DNA of 64,000 bases, taken from the NCBI RefSeq assembly GCF_030272615.1, contig NC_081406.1, forward strand, positions 210,898,997 to 210,962,996, read 5' to 3'. The position numbers and the translations under genes were made by a program. The notes under the pieces are model-generated. The model was not told the DNA's origin. It was given only the letters and a program-made list of their open reading frames with translations, and did no database searches. Positions within the stretch are counted from its first letter, which is position 1; every line of letters begins with the position of its first letter. This document shows, in pieces, positions 48,663 through 59,654 of the stretch. The stretch comes from Cryptomeria japonica (lineage: Eukaryota; Streptophyta; Pinopsida; Cupressales; Cupressaceae).

Positions 48663-49359
48663 TTACAACTCAATCATACCAAGACCTTTCTTGAAGTGTT
48701 CAACTTTCACTTTGGATAGTGGTTTGGTAAGTATGTCTGCTGTCTGATCTCCTGTACTTATATGCTTCAACTGAATCACATTCCTATCCACCATATCTCT
48801 CACATAGTGATAAGGAATCTCTATGTGTTTGGATCTATCATGAAATACTGGATTCACAGAGAGTTTTATACAACTCTGATTATCACAATGGATTATAGTA
48901 GGTTTCAGTGGCTCACCGAATAATCCCACAAGCAGTTTCTGGAGCCGTATTGCTTCTCTTGCAGCCATGGAAGCTGTGATATATTCGGCCTCTGTCGAAC
49001 TCTGAGCTACTGATGACTATTTCCTGCTAATCCAAGATATCATGGCTGAACCCAAACTAAAGCAACATCCTGAGGTGCTTTTCCTATCAGTCACACTTCC
49101 AACCCAATCTGAATCAGTGAACCCATGAAGATCCAAATCAACTTTCTCAAACTTGAGGCCATAATTAAGAGTACCTCGAAGGTATCTCATAATATGTTTC
49201 ACAGCCATAAGATGTATCTCCTTAGGCTCTCACATGAACTGACTCAAGGCATTTACTGCATAACAGATATCAGATCTAGTATTGACCAGGTACATCAAGG
49301 ATCCAATCATCTGCCTGTAGAGAGTAGGATCTACAAATGGGGAATCTGCTGCTGCCTCC
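48663..49359 (-). pseudogene. Copia C RNase H and RT C-terminus
   Basis: On the minus strand a [15 protein letters not shown] block (near 49,300) is followed by HIMRYLRGTLNYGLKF, then DSDWVGSVTDRKSTSG, STEAEYITASMAAREAI, HCDNQSCIKLSVNPVFHDRSKHI and ADILTKPLSK. These are the full set of copia RNase H blocks with catalytic acids preserved. Two stops (TGA near 49,232 and TAG near 49,014) interrupt it. The rest of RT resumes at 53,243 beyond D1. The polyprotein ends at TAA before 48,663. Confidence 0.9.
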
Positions 49360-50062
49360 TGTTGTGACCTAATCACACATCACCCCATCCCGGATAGGGA
49401 CCCCCCCTTTGCTTTTAGGCCCTTTTGGTCGTTTGGCTTTCGTTTTGTGTGTGTTAGTGGCAATCTCTTCAATCTCTCCGCGTTACAGGTGTTTGGGAGT
49501 CAGTTGGGGTTAATCTGCTTCTCTGTCAAGCAAATTATGTGAGGTCTAGGGCCTGTTTTGTCCTTTTTCTAGGGTTTTGCCTTTTGTCCTAGATTTTAGG
49601 GGTCCTGTTAGGATTTTGGAAAAACTAAGCATACGACTGGAGTCAGGACCCTTCAGGGGACCTCCCAGCAAAATTTGAGCCCAAACGGAGTAACTTTCTA
49701 TTTTTAGAAAGTCCCTATTTTTTAGGGATTTTTCCGAGTCCCAGAATGTCGCCATTTTGCCAAAAATCAAACTTACTATTTTTAGTAATTTCTATTTTTA
49801 GTAAATTTCTATTTTTAGTAAATTTCTATTTTTAGTAAGTCATCCTGCACCCTGTCTTGGGCTCTAACTCTAACATTTTGGAAAGTTTCTATTTCGGGAA
49901 AGTCTATTTGTGGCAGGATCAGGCTAGCAGGCAACAGAGAGTCAACATGCACAATCACTTCTAAATCTGGAAAGTTGAAAGCAGACAGGCAGGGATCTAA
50001 AATGGCTAAATCTGAAGAATCATCCCTGAAGTGGAAGGTCAAAATATTCTAAGTCTGGAAGT

Positions 50063-50578
50063 CATTCACAAGCAAGAAATTCCGCCTCTCCATGGATAGG
50101 GTGAAAATGCGCCCAGGTCAGGCCTGGGGCACTGAAATGAAGAAGTCATTCACAAGCAGGAAATTCCGCCTCTCCATGGACAGGGCAAAAATGCGCCCAA
50201 GTCAGGTCTGGGGCGCTGAAACCAAGAATGCATTCACAAGCACAATTTTTCGCCTCTCCATAGACAGAGCAAAAATGCGCCCAGGTCAGGCCTGGGGCGC
50301 TAAAACCAAGAAAGCATTCACAAGTGCAATTTTCTGCCTCTCCATGGACAAGGTGAAAATGCTCCCAGGTCAGGCCTGGGGCGCTAAAACCAACAAAGCA
50401 TTCACAAGTGCAATTTTTCGCCTCTCCATGGATAGAGCAAAAATGCGCCCAGGTCAGGCCTGGGGTGCTGAAACCAAGGAGGCATTCACAAGTGAAATTT
50501 TCTGCCTCTCCATGGACAGAGCCAAAATGCGCCCAGGTCTGGTCTGGGGCGCTGAAATCATGAAGGCATTCACAAGTG
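50063..50578. repeat. 84-bp tandem repeat array in D1 (six units)
   Basis: The word CATTCACAAG recurs at 50,063, 50,147, 50,231, 50,315, 50,399, 50,483 and 50,567, an exact 84-bp period. Each unit holds cgcctctccatgga and a potential hairpin, GCGCCCAGG paired with CCTGGGGCGC (one bulged G). The period is a multiple of three and the units lack stops in several frames on both strands, giving long but probably meaningless frames. Confidence 0.95.
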
Positions 50579-51122
50579 GAGAATTCATGAATCCCTGGCA
50601 TGGTAAAATTTCACCCAAGAAGAATAACTTGAAATTTTGCCTAAGGCACGAAATCCAAGGAGTTAGGAAAGAGTAAAAGCAGAAATTCCCCTCGTACGAA
50701 TTTTCAGTTATGCTATTTTTAGGCATCAAATCCCGGCCAAATATGGAAATTTTTATGGATTCCGAATCGGGACGAAATTCCCCATCTAATGAACCTGACT
50801 CCTAAAATTTAGGAAGATCCCTTAAAAATAGGGATATGGAGAAAAGCCGGGAAAGTTCCTTCGACAGCACGAGATAAGAAGTCAGAGTGGAATTGAGCAA
50901 ATCCCGAGAAAGATCCTGCAATCTCCCTCCAAAATTGGAAAGTATGGAATCAACGAGTTGGCAGGAGGAATCTTCCAAAGCATGACGCATGACTGGGAGC
51001 ATTTAAGGAAGGTTCTAAATTCGAACTCACATGCATGGGAAACTGCCTTGCATGTCATAGTAATTAAGGAAAGTATGATGCGCCATAAACGCAATTACTG
51101 ATTTGATACCTCTTGGGAATTG

Positions 51123-51128
51123 TATATA
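51123..51128 (+). promoter_or_regulatory. TATA box of the D1-embedded ORF
   Basis: TATATA in the context ttgTATATAAgttgg lies 113 bp upstream of the ORF start at 51,241, leaving room for an 80-90 nt leader. It is distinct from the LTR promoter at 52,438. Confidence 0.55.
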
Positions 51129-51240
51129 AGTTGGAAAAAACATTTCATTTTTCACGTGCGAGATTTAGGAAAGAAAGAGTGAAGAAGTGAAAAGTTTTTT
51201 ATACTTAGTCTCTATTTCATCATTTTGAAGTATTCCCAAG

Positions 51241-52194
51241 ATGGCGGAACCTAGCAGGACAGCTACTATCTCCAGGCAGGCAATGATCAAAGCAGAGACG
51301 AAGGGTTTTCTTCCCCATTCTTGGTTGAATTCAAGATGGGAAGAGATCAGTGATACCAACTTCGACACGTTCAACTGGGCTGCATTCAAGATAAGAATGT
51401 TCGGAACTGCAGGACACAATCCATCTCCGACAGCTGTCAAGATTGTGAGAAGTGGAATAGTTGCAGCAGCTGGCTTTCCGCCCACCATTCAATGCCCAGA
51501 TCTAGTCTTGGAATGTGCAGCACGTTACAATCTAGAGCGGAAGACGATCTCAACGCCAGACGGCAAGTTACTGGCAACATTGACTCCAGAGGCGATTGGT
51601 GAAGCCTTCGGAATCCCTTCACATTACTCCATGACATACAGGACCAGCAGCGGAGCCCAAGCAGTCTATGAAGCAGGCCCCACCATGTGTGCTGATTTGA
51701 TCAACAAGCAATGGTTGCTGAAACCTAGAGTACACGTGTCCAAGATGCCCAAAACTCTCACAATCTTCGAGTTCAAGCAGGAATATGTGGACATGATAAA
51801 AATGCTGAGCAGAGTGATGGGATGCTCGCACACGGTGAACTTCGAGCCTTGGATGTTCTTCTACATTGGTGAGATCATGAATTCTAATACATTGATTGAC
51901 TGGGCTAGATTGATCAGCCACTACTTGCACGAACAATTGAAGAACCTGCAGGAGAAAAAGTCTCAGTCCTTTTTCATGAGTTCCTACCTATTCTATATGC
52001 TGGCACGAAGGGGTGGATTCGATGGGCTGCCAGCAAGAGGAATCATGGGCTGCGGGCCAGCTCAGCTAAAGGTGCATGAATGCTATCCTCAGCTACATCT
52101 CCACAATGTGAATTCTTACAAGTTGGCGAATGACACCTTCACCATGTACCTGACGCGACTTATGCAAAATAAGTTGCATGTCGTCCCCTCATAA
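51241..52194 (+). CDS. Intact LTR-embedded ORF, unknown function (317 aa)
   Basis: The ORF begins at a good ATG (caag ATG GCG) and runs to TAA at 52,192 with no interruption. The predicted protein is soluble, mixed alpha-helical and not repetitive. Noticeable blocks are FNWAAFKIRMFG, LVLECAARYNLERKTI, LTPEAIGEAFGIPSH, FEPWMFFYIGEI and FFMSSYLFYMLARRGG. There is no signal peptide, membrane segment, zinc knuckle, protease or RT motif. GC content looks higher than in the surroundings. It lies in the U3 part of D1, behind its own TATA box and upstream of the LTR promoter. The block LTPEAIGEAFGIP recalls plant-mobile-domain-like proteins, but I do not assign it. D2 lacks the ORF. Confidence 0.75.
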   Translation: MAEPSRTATISRQAMIKAETKGFLPHSWLNSRWEEISDTNFDTFNWAAFKIRMFGTAGHNPSPTAVKIVRSGIVAAAGFPPTIQCPDLVLECAARYNLERKTISTPDGKLLATLTPEAIGEAFGIPSHYSMTYRTSSGAQAVYEAGPTMCADLINKQWLLKPRVHVSKMPKTLTIFEFKQEYVDMIKMLSRVMGCSHTVNFEPWMFFYIGEIMNSNTLIDWARLISHYLHEQLKNLQEKKSQSFFMSSYLFYMLARRGGFDGLPARGIMGCGPAQLKVHECYPQLHLHNVNSYKLANDTFTMYLTRLMQNKLHVVPS

Positions 52195-52395
52195 TGGTTT
52201 TAAGACGGATTCTTTTTGCATGTCGCCGTCGCTTGAAGAGTGATGGGTATTTATGACGACGTCAGTTATATTCCGGGCATGATCATCATCATGGGCGCTA
52301 TTTTAAGCCCTTTTAAATTTATTGTAAGTGGGTATAGTGGGTTATTTAATGCAGATTCCCATCTTGTTGCATCATGTGTGGAGAATCTTTTGGGC

Positions 52396-52445
52396 AAACC
52401 CTAATTAGGGTTTTGCATGTAATCTGGGCTTGAGGCCTATATAAG
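52396..52445 (+). promoter_or_regulatory. D1 LTR core promoter
   Basis: A perfect 18-bp palindrome AAACCCTAATTAGGGTTT (52,396-52,413) is followed 25 bp later by TATATAAG (52,438-52,445) and a GGGGGTGACCCCC stem. The same arrangement occurs in D2 and, on the other strand, in E. This is the likely U3/R boundary. Confidence 0.75.
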
Positions 52446-53242
52446 GGGGTGACCCCCTCATTTGTAATCAGGAGAGACTATCGTCAGAGATTGTTGCTAA
52501 GAGTTTTTGAAGCAAACACTTAATACATTGTTCAATTGTTGGTGTGTTCTTGTGTTGTTTTGGAACTCGCATGGTCTCGTTCTCTTCATAGATTAGATTT
52601 GTTTTCATGCAATTAAATGAACTGGATTTGATAGGATCGCTTGTTGCCAAATTCGTGCTCATACTTTTGGTGTGCAGCTGATTGTTGCATATCGTGCAAA
52701 GTTAGTCTGAGCCTCGTTATAAGTGTATGTTCAACTTCGATTGTTAGAAGAGATTGTTCTATCTGATGGTTTCTTCTAACGATTTGAAAATCTTTAGCAC
52801 TCCCCCTGAAGATTGCACCGCCTTCATGTAAGTTTTGCTTTGCTTTGCTGGCGAAGCGCGGTTGGATTTTGCACAAGTTTGTCCCGTCTCCTTGTTCCTA
52901 GGGTTAGATTACCTTTAGTATAGTTTCCCTCTGCCCTATTCCTATTTACTTTCTGCATATTTCATAATCCGAAAATCTAAAACTTAGAGCTTCATTGCAA
53001 ATCATCCGCGTCAATAAATTCTCGAGCTTGCATAGATTTCTTCAACATACGTAAGGCCCCTTGGATTACTAGCAATCACATCGGCCAACTGAGTCACATC
53101 CGCAACATAAAAGGAACCTTGGAGTCGGTTGTCTGTTTCTCCTACCATATCAGCATGCAATCGTACTTTGATCAAGAGAGAGTGAAGTGACCGTTGGGCA
53201 ACTTTATTCTGTGTTGGACGCCGTCATAAAAACACGTCAACA

Positions 53243-54298
53243 CCTCCTTTAGCTTGTGAAGATTTGTTTCCATGGGAGAAGTCATGGGTCTGTAGTTCAT
53301 CATGCCAAATCTCTTCAATATGTCTAAGGTGTACTTCCCTTGATTAAGCACAATATTGTCAAAGTTTTACCAAACTTCCAATCCAAGGAAGTAATGTAGA
53401 AGGCCTAAATCCTTCATATCAAACTCCTTCTCAAGGTCTTTCTTACATTGATCAATAAGGCGATCTTCTCCTGTAATCAAAAGATCATCAACATACAAGA
53501 TCAATATCAACATATCACCTTTGATTCGTTTGAAGTATAGATTTGGATTTGCATCATTCTTTGAGAATCCCAATCCCATGAGGTAGCTGTCAATTCTTTC
53601 ATACCAAGCCCTGGGGGCTTGTTTTAGTCCATATAGAGCTTTCTTTAATCTGCACACATGTGATTCTGCATTGTAGATCTCAAACCCTTCTGGCTGCTCT
53701 AAGTAGACTTCCTCCTCAATTTTCCCATTCAGGAAAGCAATCTTTACATCCATCTGATGGACTTTCCATCCTTTGGCTACTGTAATGGCTAGTACTGCTC
53801 TGATTGAGGTGTATCTAGCAACTGGAGTGAATGTCTCATCATAGTCTATTCCCTCTTTCTGTGAGAACCCTCTGGCTACAAATCTGGCTTTATGTTTCTC
53901 TATGCTACCATCTGCAACATGTTTGATTTTGAATAGCCACTTGGATGAAACAACAGATTTTCCTTTTGGTCTAGGAACAATTTCCCAAACATCATTGTTT
54001 AAGATGGATTGATATTCCTCTGACATGGCATCTTTCCATACTTGATGTTTAAGTGCTTCTGATACATTAGAAGGTTCTGATTTGGAGAGATCATTCATTA
54101 AGGCTACATAGCTAGTAAATCTTCGGGGCCTCTTACTTTCTCTAAAAGTCCCTGAAGGAGCTACAAAGTTCCTTGCATCTTCCACTGTTTTGTGAACCCA
54201 TAGTGGTCTTTTCTTAGGGTTTTCCTGGGGTGGAATCTGAACTTCATTCTCTTTCTCTTCTGAATACTCCCTCTGAACCTTAGGAACAAGATCCTTTT
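53243..54298 (-). CDS. Copia C reverse transcriptase
   Basis: The minus-strand frame (open 53,367-54,185 and continuing in phase upstream to about 54,310) encodes the RVT_2 domain. Blocks are [65 protein letters not shown] and the catalytic LYVDDLLITGED. A usual MDVKTAFLNG block reads MDVKIAFLNG. RT copies element RNA into DNA. The last part (53,243-53,366) is decayed and is cut by D1. The domain itself has no internal stop, so copia C is fairly young. Confidence 0.9.
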
Positions 54299-54860
54299 CT
54301 AGGTCTGAAGATGGAGGATAACTTTCTGACTCAATAAGTATCTAGATCTTTTGAAGGCTATGTCTTCTTCAAATATTACATCTCTACTAAGTTCAATATT
54401 ACTATGTCCAGGTACAAATACCCTATAGGCTTTAGAAGTTTCACTATACCCAACAAAGATCGCTTTTCTTCCAGAAGGTTCTAGTTTTGTTCTTTTCTCT
54501 TTAGGTATATGAATATAAATAGGGCATCCGAATATCCTAAAGTGAGTGATATCCGGCTTTATTCCAGTGAAAAATTCTTCAGGGGTTTTGTCTTCAATGT
54601 GGGAGTGAGGACATCTATTTTGTATGTATATAGCAATGTTGGAGGCTTCTACCCAAAGATGAGTTTCTAAATTTTGATCAAGGAGCATTGCTTTAGCTGC
54701 TTCTGCAATAGTTCTATTCTTTCTCTCAGCAACCCCATTTTGTTGGGGGTTGTAAGGAACAATGAACTCCCTCTTAATCCCAACTTCTTCACAAAATTCC
54801 GTAAATATGTTTGAGGTGTATTCCCTCCCATTATCAGTTCTTAGGGTTTTTATTTTCTTT
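54299..54860 (-). pseudogene. Copia C integrase C-terminal part
   Basis: The frame carries LRTDNGREYTS with the second catalytic Asp, NPQQNGVAERKNRTIAEAA with the Glu, and the post-core blocks FGCPIYIHIPKEKR and FVGYSETSKAYRVF. The triad residues are intact. A one-base shift near 54,866 separates it from the first part of the core. Another near 54,330 separates it from RT. Confidence 0.88.
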
Positions 54861-54861
54861 C

Positions 54862-55867
54862 CTAAGAGTTTTCAGAGAGAGATTTGAATTCCTTAAATCT
54901 CTTGAGGATCTCTTCAGATTCTTTACATTTAAGAAAGTAGATCCAGGTCTTCCTAGAGAAGTCATCAATGAATATTACATAATATAGAAACCCTCCTAAT
55001 GAAGGTACGGACATGGGCCCACATAGGTCTAAGTGAACTAGTTCTAAGGCATTGCTTGTTTTACTAGAACTATTTTGAAAGGAACTCTTAGTATTCTTGC
55101 CTAGGGCACACCCCTTACATGTACCTGAATGGTATTGTTTTAACTTAGGTAAACCAGTGACTAACTTTTCCATTGAAGATAGAGCACGAAAGTTTAAATG
55201 TCCTAATCTTCTATGCCAAATTTCATTAGAATCTGCAATCTCATGAACTAGAGCTAGGTTAGGTTCAGTACATGCCTCATACAAATAGCCTTTCCTATGC
55301 CCTATGGTTATAGCCTTCTTGATAGAAGAATTCTTTGGCCATGCCAACACTTTGCTATTCATGAAGGTTACGCTATACCCATCATCTTCAATTGCAGAAA
55401 CGGAGACTAGGTTCCTCTTGATGCTTGGAACGAAAAGAACTCCGGTGAGTTGGAGAGACATGCCTGACTTCAACTTAATGGTGCAGGTACCAATGCCTTT
55501 CACTGGATGTGCAGAGTCGTCACCAATAGTTACCTCTTCATCAATCTCTTCTAACATGGAATCCAATAGTTCTCTATACCCTGTAATGTGTCTTGAAGAC
55601 CCACTGTCTATGATCCAGGTGTTAGATTTGTTGGATACTTGGTTAGAGAGAGCAGAGTAGAATACATGTTTCTCGGAATCATGCTCTTCCTTATTCTTTT
55701 TCACTTTTGCAAATGTAGCTTGTTGTTTAATTCTTTCTGGACATCTTGCTGCATAGTGCCCATATTGATCACATCTAAAGCATTGAATATGGGAAACATC
55801 TTTCTTAGATGAACCTTTCTCATGGTGGTTCTTAGAGCAATAAGTGTTAGCTCTTTGCCTTGGATCT
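54862..55867 (-). CDS. Copia C gag knuckle, protease and integrase N-terminus
   Basis: A 340-codon open frame contains, in order, the zinc knuckle CFRCDQYGHYAARC (complete CX2CX4HX4C), the protease site IIDSGSSRHITG and a GAG-pre-integrase HRRLGHLNF block. The zinc motif CKGCALGKNTKSSF and the integrase core start LVHLDLCGPM, with the first catalytic Asp, follow. It ends at a frameshift stop at 54,862. The right side is cut by D2, beyond which the gag N-terminus continues. Confidence 0.9.
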
Positions 55868-56554
55868 TGTTGTGACGTTTTCACACATCACCCCATTGCA
55901 AATGGGGACCCCCTTCTTTTTAGGCCCTGCCGGTCTTTTGGCTTTGTTTTTTGGGTCTTTTCACAACAGTCTCTGCAGTTTCTCTGCTCCTGTTAGGGTG
56001 TTTGGGGGTCAGTTAGTGCTAGTCTGCTTCTTTGTCAAGCGAGTTCTGTAAGGTCTAAAGCCTGTTTTGTCCTTTTTCTAGGGCTTTGCCTTCTGTCCTA
56101 GATTTTAGGGGTTCTTATTAGGGTTTCGGGAAAACTGAGCATACGACTGGAGTCGGGACCCTTCAGGGGACCTCCCAGCAAAATTTGAGCCCAAACCGAG
56201 CAACTTTCTATTTTTAGAAAGTCCCTATTTTTAGGGATTTTTTCGAGTTCCGGAATGTCGCCATTTTGCCAAAAATCAAACTTACTATTTTTAGTAAGTC
56301 ATTATTGCACCTGGTTCGGGGATCTAACACTGACACCTGGAAAGTTTCTATTTTTGGAAAGTTATTACAGGCAGGGTTAGTCAACCAAGGCGACAAGGAT
56401 CAGGCATTCACAGGCATTTCTAATTCCGGAAAGTCAGACAACAGACAAAGGTGGCCAAAAATGGGTCAAGTGCTAGAAATCCATGCCTAAAATGGAAAGC
56501 TCAGGAAAGCACTCCCAAAAGCACAGAAGGTCAAAATATTCTAAGTTTGGAAGG

Positions 56555-56986
56555 CATTCACAAGTACAATATTTTGCCTCTCCATGGACATGTGCAAAAT
56601 GCGCCCAGGTCTGGTTTGGGGCGCTGAAACCAAGGATGAATTCACAAGTGCAATATTCCGCCTCTCCATGGACATGTGCAAAATGCGCCCAAATCTGGTC
56701 TGGGGTGCTGAAACCAAGGATGAATTCACAAGTGCAATATTCTGCCTCTCCATGGACATGTGCAAAATGCGCCCAGGTCTGGTCTGGGGCGCTGAAACCA
56801 AGGAAGCATTCACAAGTGCAATATTCCACCTCTCCATGGACATGTGCAAAATGCGCCCAGATCTGGTCTGGGGCACTAAAACCAAGGAAGCATTCACAAG
56901 TGCAATATTCCGCCTCTCCATGGACAGGGCCAAAATGCGCCCAGGTCTGGTCTGGGGCACTGAATCCATGAAGGCATTCACAAGTG
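56555..56986. repeat. 84-bp tandem repeat array in D2 (five units)
   Basis: The word (C/A)ATTCACAAG recurs at 56,555, 56,639, 56,723, 56,807, 56,891 and 56,975, exactly 84 bp apart. Units match those of D1, including the GCGCCCAG/CTGGGGCGC hairpin and the ctccatggacatgtgcaaaatg segment. Confidence 0.95.
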
Positions 56987-57276
56987 GAAAATTCATGAAT
57001 CCTTGGCATGGTAAAATTTCACCCAAGTAGAGAATTTGAAATTTTGCCCAAGGCACGGAATCCAAGGAGTCAAGGAAGAATAAAAACAGAAATTCCCCTC
57101 GGGCGAATTTTCAAATATGCTATTTTTAGACATCAACTCCCGGTCAAATATAGAAATTTTTATAGATTCAGAATCAGGGTGAAATTCTTCATCCAATGAA
57201 CCTGGCTCCTAAATTTTAGGAGGATCCCTAAAAAATAGGGATGTTGAAAAAGAGACATGGACAATTCACAAAGTAA

Positions 57277-57620
57277 TGGAAATTCCTTCCTTCAGGACAT
57301 AATTCCAGGAAAGGTGAAAAATTGACTAAGTGTTGGAAATTCCTTACTTCAGGACATAATTCCAGGAAAGGTGAAAAATTGACTAAGTGTTGGAAATTCC
57401 TTCCTTCATGACAGAGTTCCTGAAAAACGTGAAAATTTGGCTAAGTGTTGGAAATTCCTTCCTTCTTGATGGAATTCTTGGAAATGTGAAAATTTGGCTA
57501 AGTGTTGGAAATTCCTTCCTTCAGGACATAATTCCAGGAAAGATGAAAATTTGGCTAAGTATTGGAAATTCCTTCCTTCGGGACAAAATTCCAAGCAAGG
57601 AAGAAATACATCCAAGGATG
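57277..57620. repeat. 57-bp tandem repeat array in D2 (about six units)
   Basis: TGGAAATTCC starts units at 57,277, 57,334, 57,391, 57,449, 57,506 and 57,563 (57 bp, once 58). Each contains ccttccttcaggacataattcc and ggctaagtgt. The array is absent from D1. Confidence 0.92.
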
Positions 57621-58304
57621 AATTGAACATAAAATTTCTAAGGCAAGGAAGGAATCAGGGATGAACTGAACAAGAAATTTCCCCTCCAGGAAAAAATTTG
57701 AAAAATCCATTCTCGGGCATCAAATCACATCCAAATTTCAAAAGTTTTACAGATTTGGATTCGTAGGAGAATTTTCTCTCTCTTGGACCGCGGAACCCTA
57801 ATTTGGAAATTTTCCTAAAAAATAGGAAATGTGCAGAATTGATGAAAAACCTTCTCTGAGCAAGGAAAGTTGAAGAGACTTCAAGAAAATTCTTCCTGAA
57901 TCGAATTTTCCCACTCCAACAATTCCAGATGTGTAGGAGCAGATATACAACGGCGGGGTCCACTTGCATGGCGAGGATCTATTGAACACGTGGCAGTAGA
58001 GTGGCGCATTCATTATCGGAATATTTGACCAAATGGCGACCCGGTCATTGCATGTTAAATTTATGGCAGATTCCTTTTGCATGTAGTCGCCGCATGTGGA
58101 AATGATGGATCATTTATGACATAGTGGGGTGATTTTTGCATGGATGAATATTCAACACATGTTGGACGAATTTGAAGGAGGTGGTGCATTTAATGCACAA
58201 TGGATGCTATTTTGGGTACTTTTGAATTAATTGTATATGGGCATGATGGGTTATTAATTGGAGATTCCCACCTTGTTGCATCATGTGTGGAGAATCTTTT
58301 GGGC

Positions 58305-58354
58305 AAACCCTAATTAGGGTTTTGCATGTAGCCAGGGCTTGAAGCCTATATAAG
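58305..58354 (+). promoter_or_regulatory. D2 LTR core promoter
   Basis: AAACCCTAATTAGGGTTT (58,305-58,322) and TATATAAG (58,347-58,354) have the same spacing as in D1, followed by GGGGTGACCCCCCTCATTTG. Confidence 0.75.
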
Positions 58355-59165
58355 GGGTGACCCCCCTCATTTGAAGGAGGGAGGGAGCTTTGTATGAAAT
58401 TGTTGCGATAAGTTTTTGAGAAAATAAAAGTGAAACATTGTTCTCTGATGGTGTCCACTTGAGTTATTTTTTCAAAATTTGCATGGTTTCACCTTCCTCA
58501 CTTAGATTAGAAGTAGTAAAGTGCTTTGATTTCAATGGAGAATGTAATGGTGTCTGATGAATTTCCATGGTTCATACTTTTTGTATCTTGCTGATTGTAA
58601 GTTGCAGTGTAAAGTTAGCTTGAGCCACTAAACTTGTGCTAAGTTCGGTTGTGGACAGTCGTTTGGATTGCGCCGTTTTGGGTATTCAAATGCACTTTCT
58701 CGATTTGAAAATCCTTCAATATCCTCAGAAGATTGCACCGGTTCTTGCGGAGTTGTAGTTGAACTTGGCGAAGCAGAGCTTGGTTTATTTGAAATTTGTC
58801 CACCAGAGCACTATTCATTGTTATCACTGCCCTTAGGAGTAGATTTAGATCCTTCTGAACCCTTTCCCTTTTCTTTCAGTTCATTTTAGTCCGTTCGAAG
58901 TAGCAGCATTGCAGAATTGTCATATCCGATGATGGAGTTCCAGCCACAACAAAGAAGTGAAAGAATGATGCAAACGTAAGGTCCCTTGGATTATTAGCAA
59001 ACACATCAGCCAACTGAGTCACGTCCACGCATTGAAGGAACCTTGGAGTCGATTGTTTGAACTTCTTGCAATCTTAGCATACAATCGCACTTTGATCAAG
59101 AGAGTGAAGTGACCGTTAGGCAACTTTATTCTGTGTTAGACGCGGTCATAAAAAACACGTCAACA

Positions 59166-59585
59166 GATCTCATATCCAAGTGTTGCCAATTCATCCTTTA
59201 GTGTTGATATTCTCATAAAGTATGCATTGATTGATTCTCCTTTATTCATACTTATATGATTAATTTCCCTCTTTAGAGCCAAGGTTCTACTTGCATTGTT
59301 TATTTCGAATGTGCTTTCAAGTGATTTGAACATATGGTAAGCAGCCTCATGTTTTGTCAGGATTGGCATAATATGATTTCTAACTCCATCGACTATGATC
59401 TTCATAGCCTTTTCATTCCCTTCAATCCATGCCGATTTGTCGGGGTCATTCTTTGGTTCTTTGGATTCCTCTTTTATAAAAGATTCAACTTTATTTTCTC
59501 TTAGGATCATTTTTATTCTGAATTTCCATGCTGAGAAATTATCTTCCCCTTCAAGTCTATCCTCAAATCTGATAGCATTGGCCAT
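59166..59585 (-). CDS. Copia C gag N-terminal part
   Basis: The frame starts at ATG 59,585, 85 bp inside the 5' LTR, and encodes the copia gag helices: FEDRLEGEDNFSAWKFRIKM, KAMKIIVDGVRNHI, HEAAYHMFKSLESTFE and LKREINHISMNKGESINAYF. It is cut at 59,165 by D2. The continuation at 55,867 begins close to the zinc knuckle, so about 60 or more residues of the usual middle part appear to be missing. Confidence 0.88.
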
Positions 59586-59654
59586 GGAGAAATGTGATGT
59601 TTATAACCTTTGATTTGAACTCCTCAAATTTGAATGCCTCGGGTTCTTCCTACC

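Larger units (their letters stand above)
49360..53242 (+). mobile_element. Element D1: giant solo LTR with embedded ORF
   Basis: This 3,883-bp insertion in copia C runs TGTTGTGACC to ACACGTCAACA and has a perfect 5-bp duplication CCTCC on both sides. It is collinear with D2 through the first 0.5 kb, the 84-bp repeats, the promoter block and the last 0.8 kb. It contains no gag-pol and no second LTR, so it is a solo LTR or a very large LTR-like unit. It differs from D2 mainly by a segment at about 50,850-52,230 that carries a 317-codon ORF. Confidence 0.88.
55868..59165 (+). mobile_element. Element D2: giant solo LTR, ORF-less sister of D1
   Basis: The 3,298-bp insertion in the gag of copia C runs TGTTGTGACG to ACACGTCAACA with a perfect GATCT duplication. 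It shares the D1 start, five 84-bp units, the promoter block and the last 0.8 kb. Instead of the D1 ORF segment it has a 57-bp tandem array (57,277-57,620), a second copy of the sequence following the 84-bp array (57,640-57,840, compare 57,020-57,240) and a different segment to about 58,190. No protein-coding gene is supported. Confidence 0.9.

Noticed and set aside
50092-50676. A 194-codon plus frame and a 151-codon minus frame across the 84-bp array of D1
   Set aside because: Both exist because stop-free 84-bp units are repeated in tandem with a period divisible by three. There is no natural start context, no domain and both strands are open at once.
55304-55660. Plus-strand frame over the copia C protease/integrase region
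   Set aside because: It is the antisense shadow of the well-supported minus-strand polyprotein.
56473-57065. Four overlapping long frames on both strands in D2
   Set aside because: Same explanation as in D1: they are the repeat array read in different frames.
49360-59165. D1 and D2 as DNA transposons, because their ends look like short inverted repeats (TGTTGTGAC / GTCAACA)
   Set aside because: TG...CA ends, 5-bp duplications, a promoter with TATA in the downstream third and the solo-LTR-like match to E fit LTRs better. The inverted similarity is only about ten bases.
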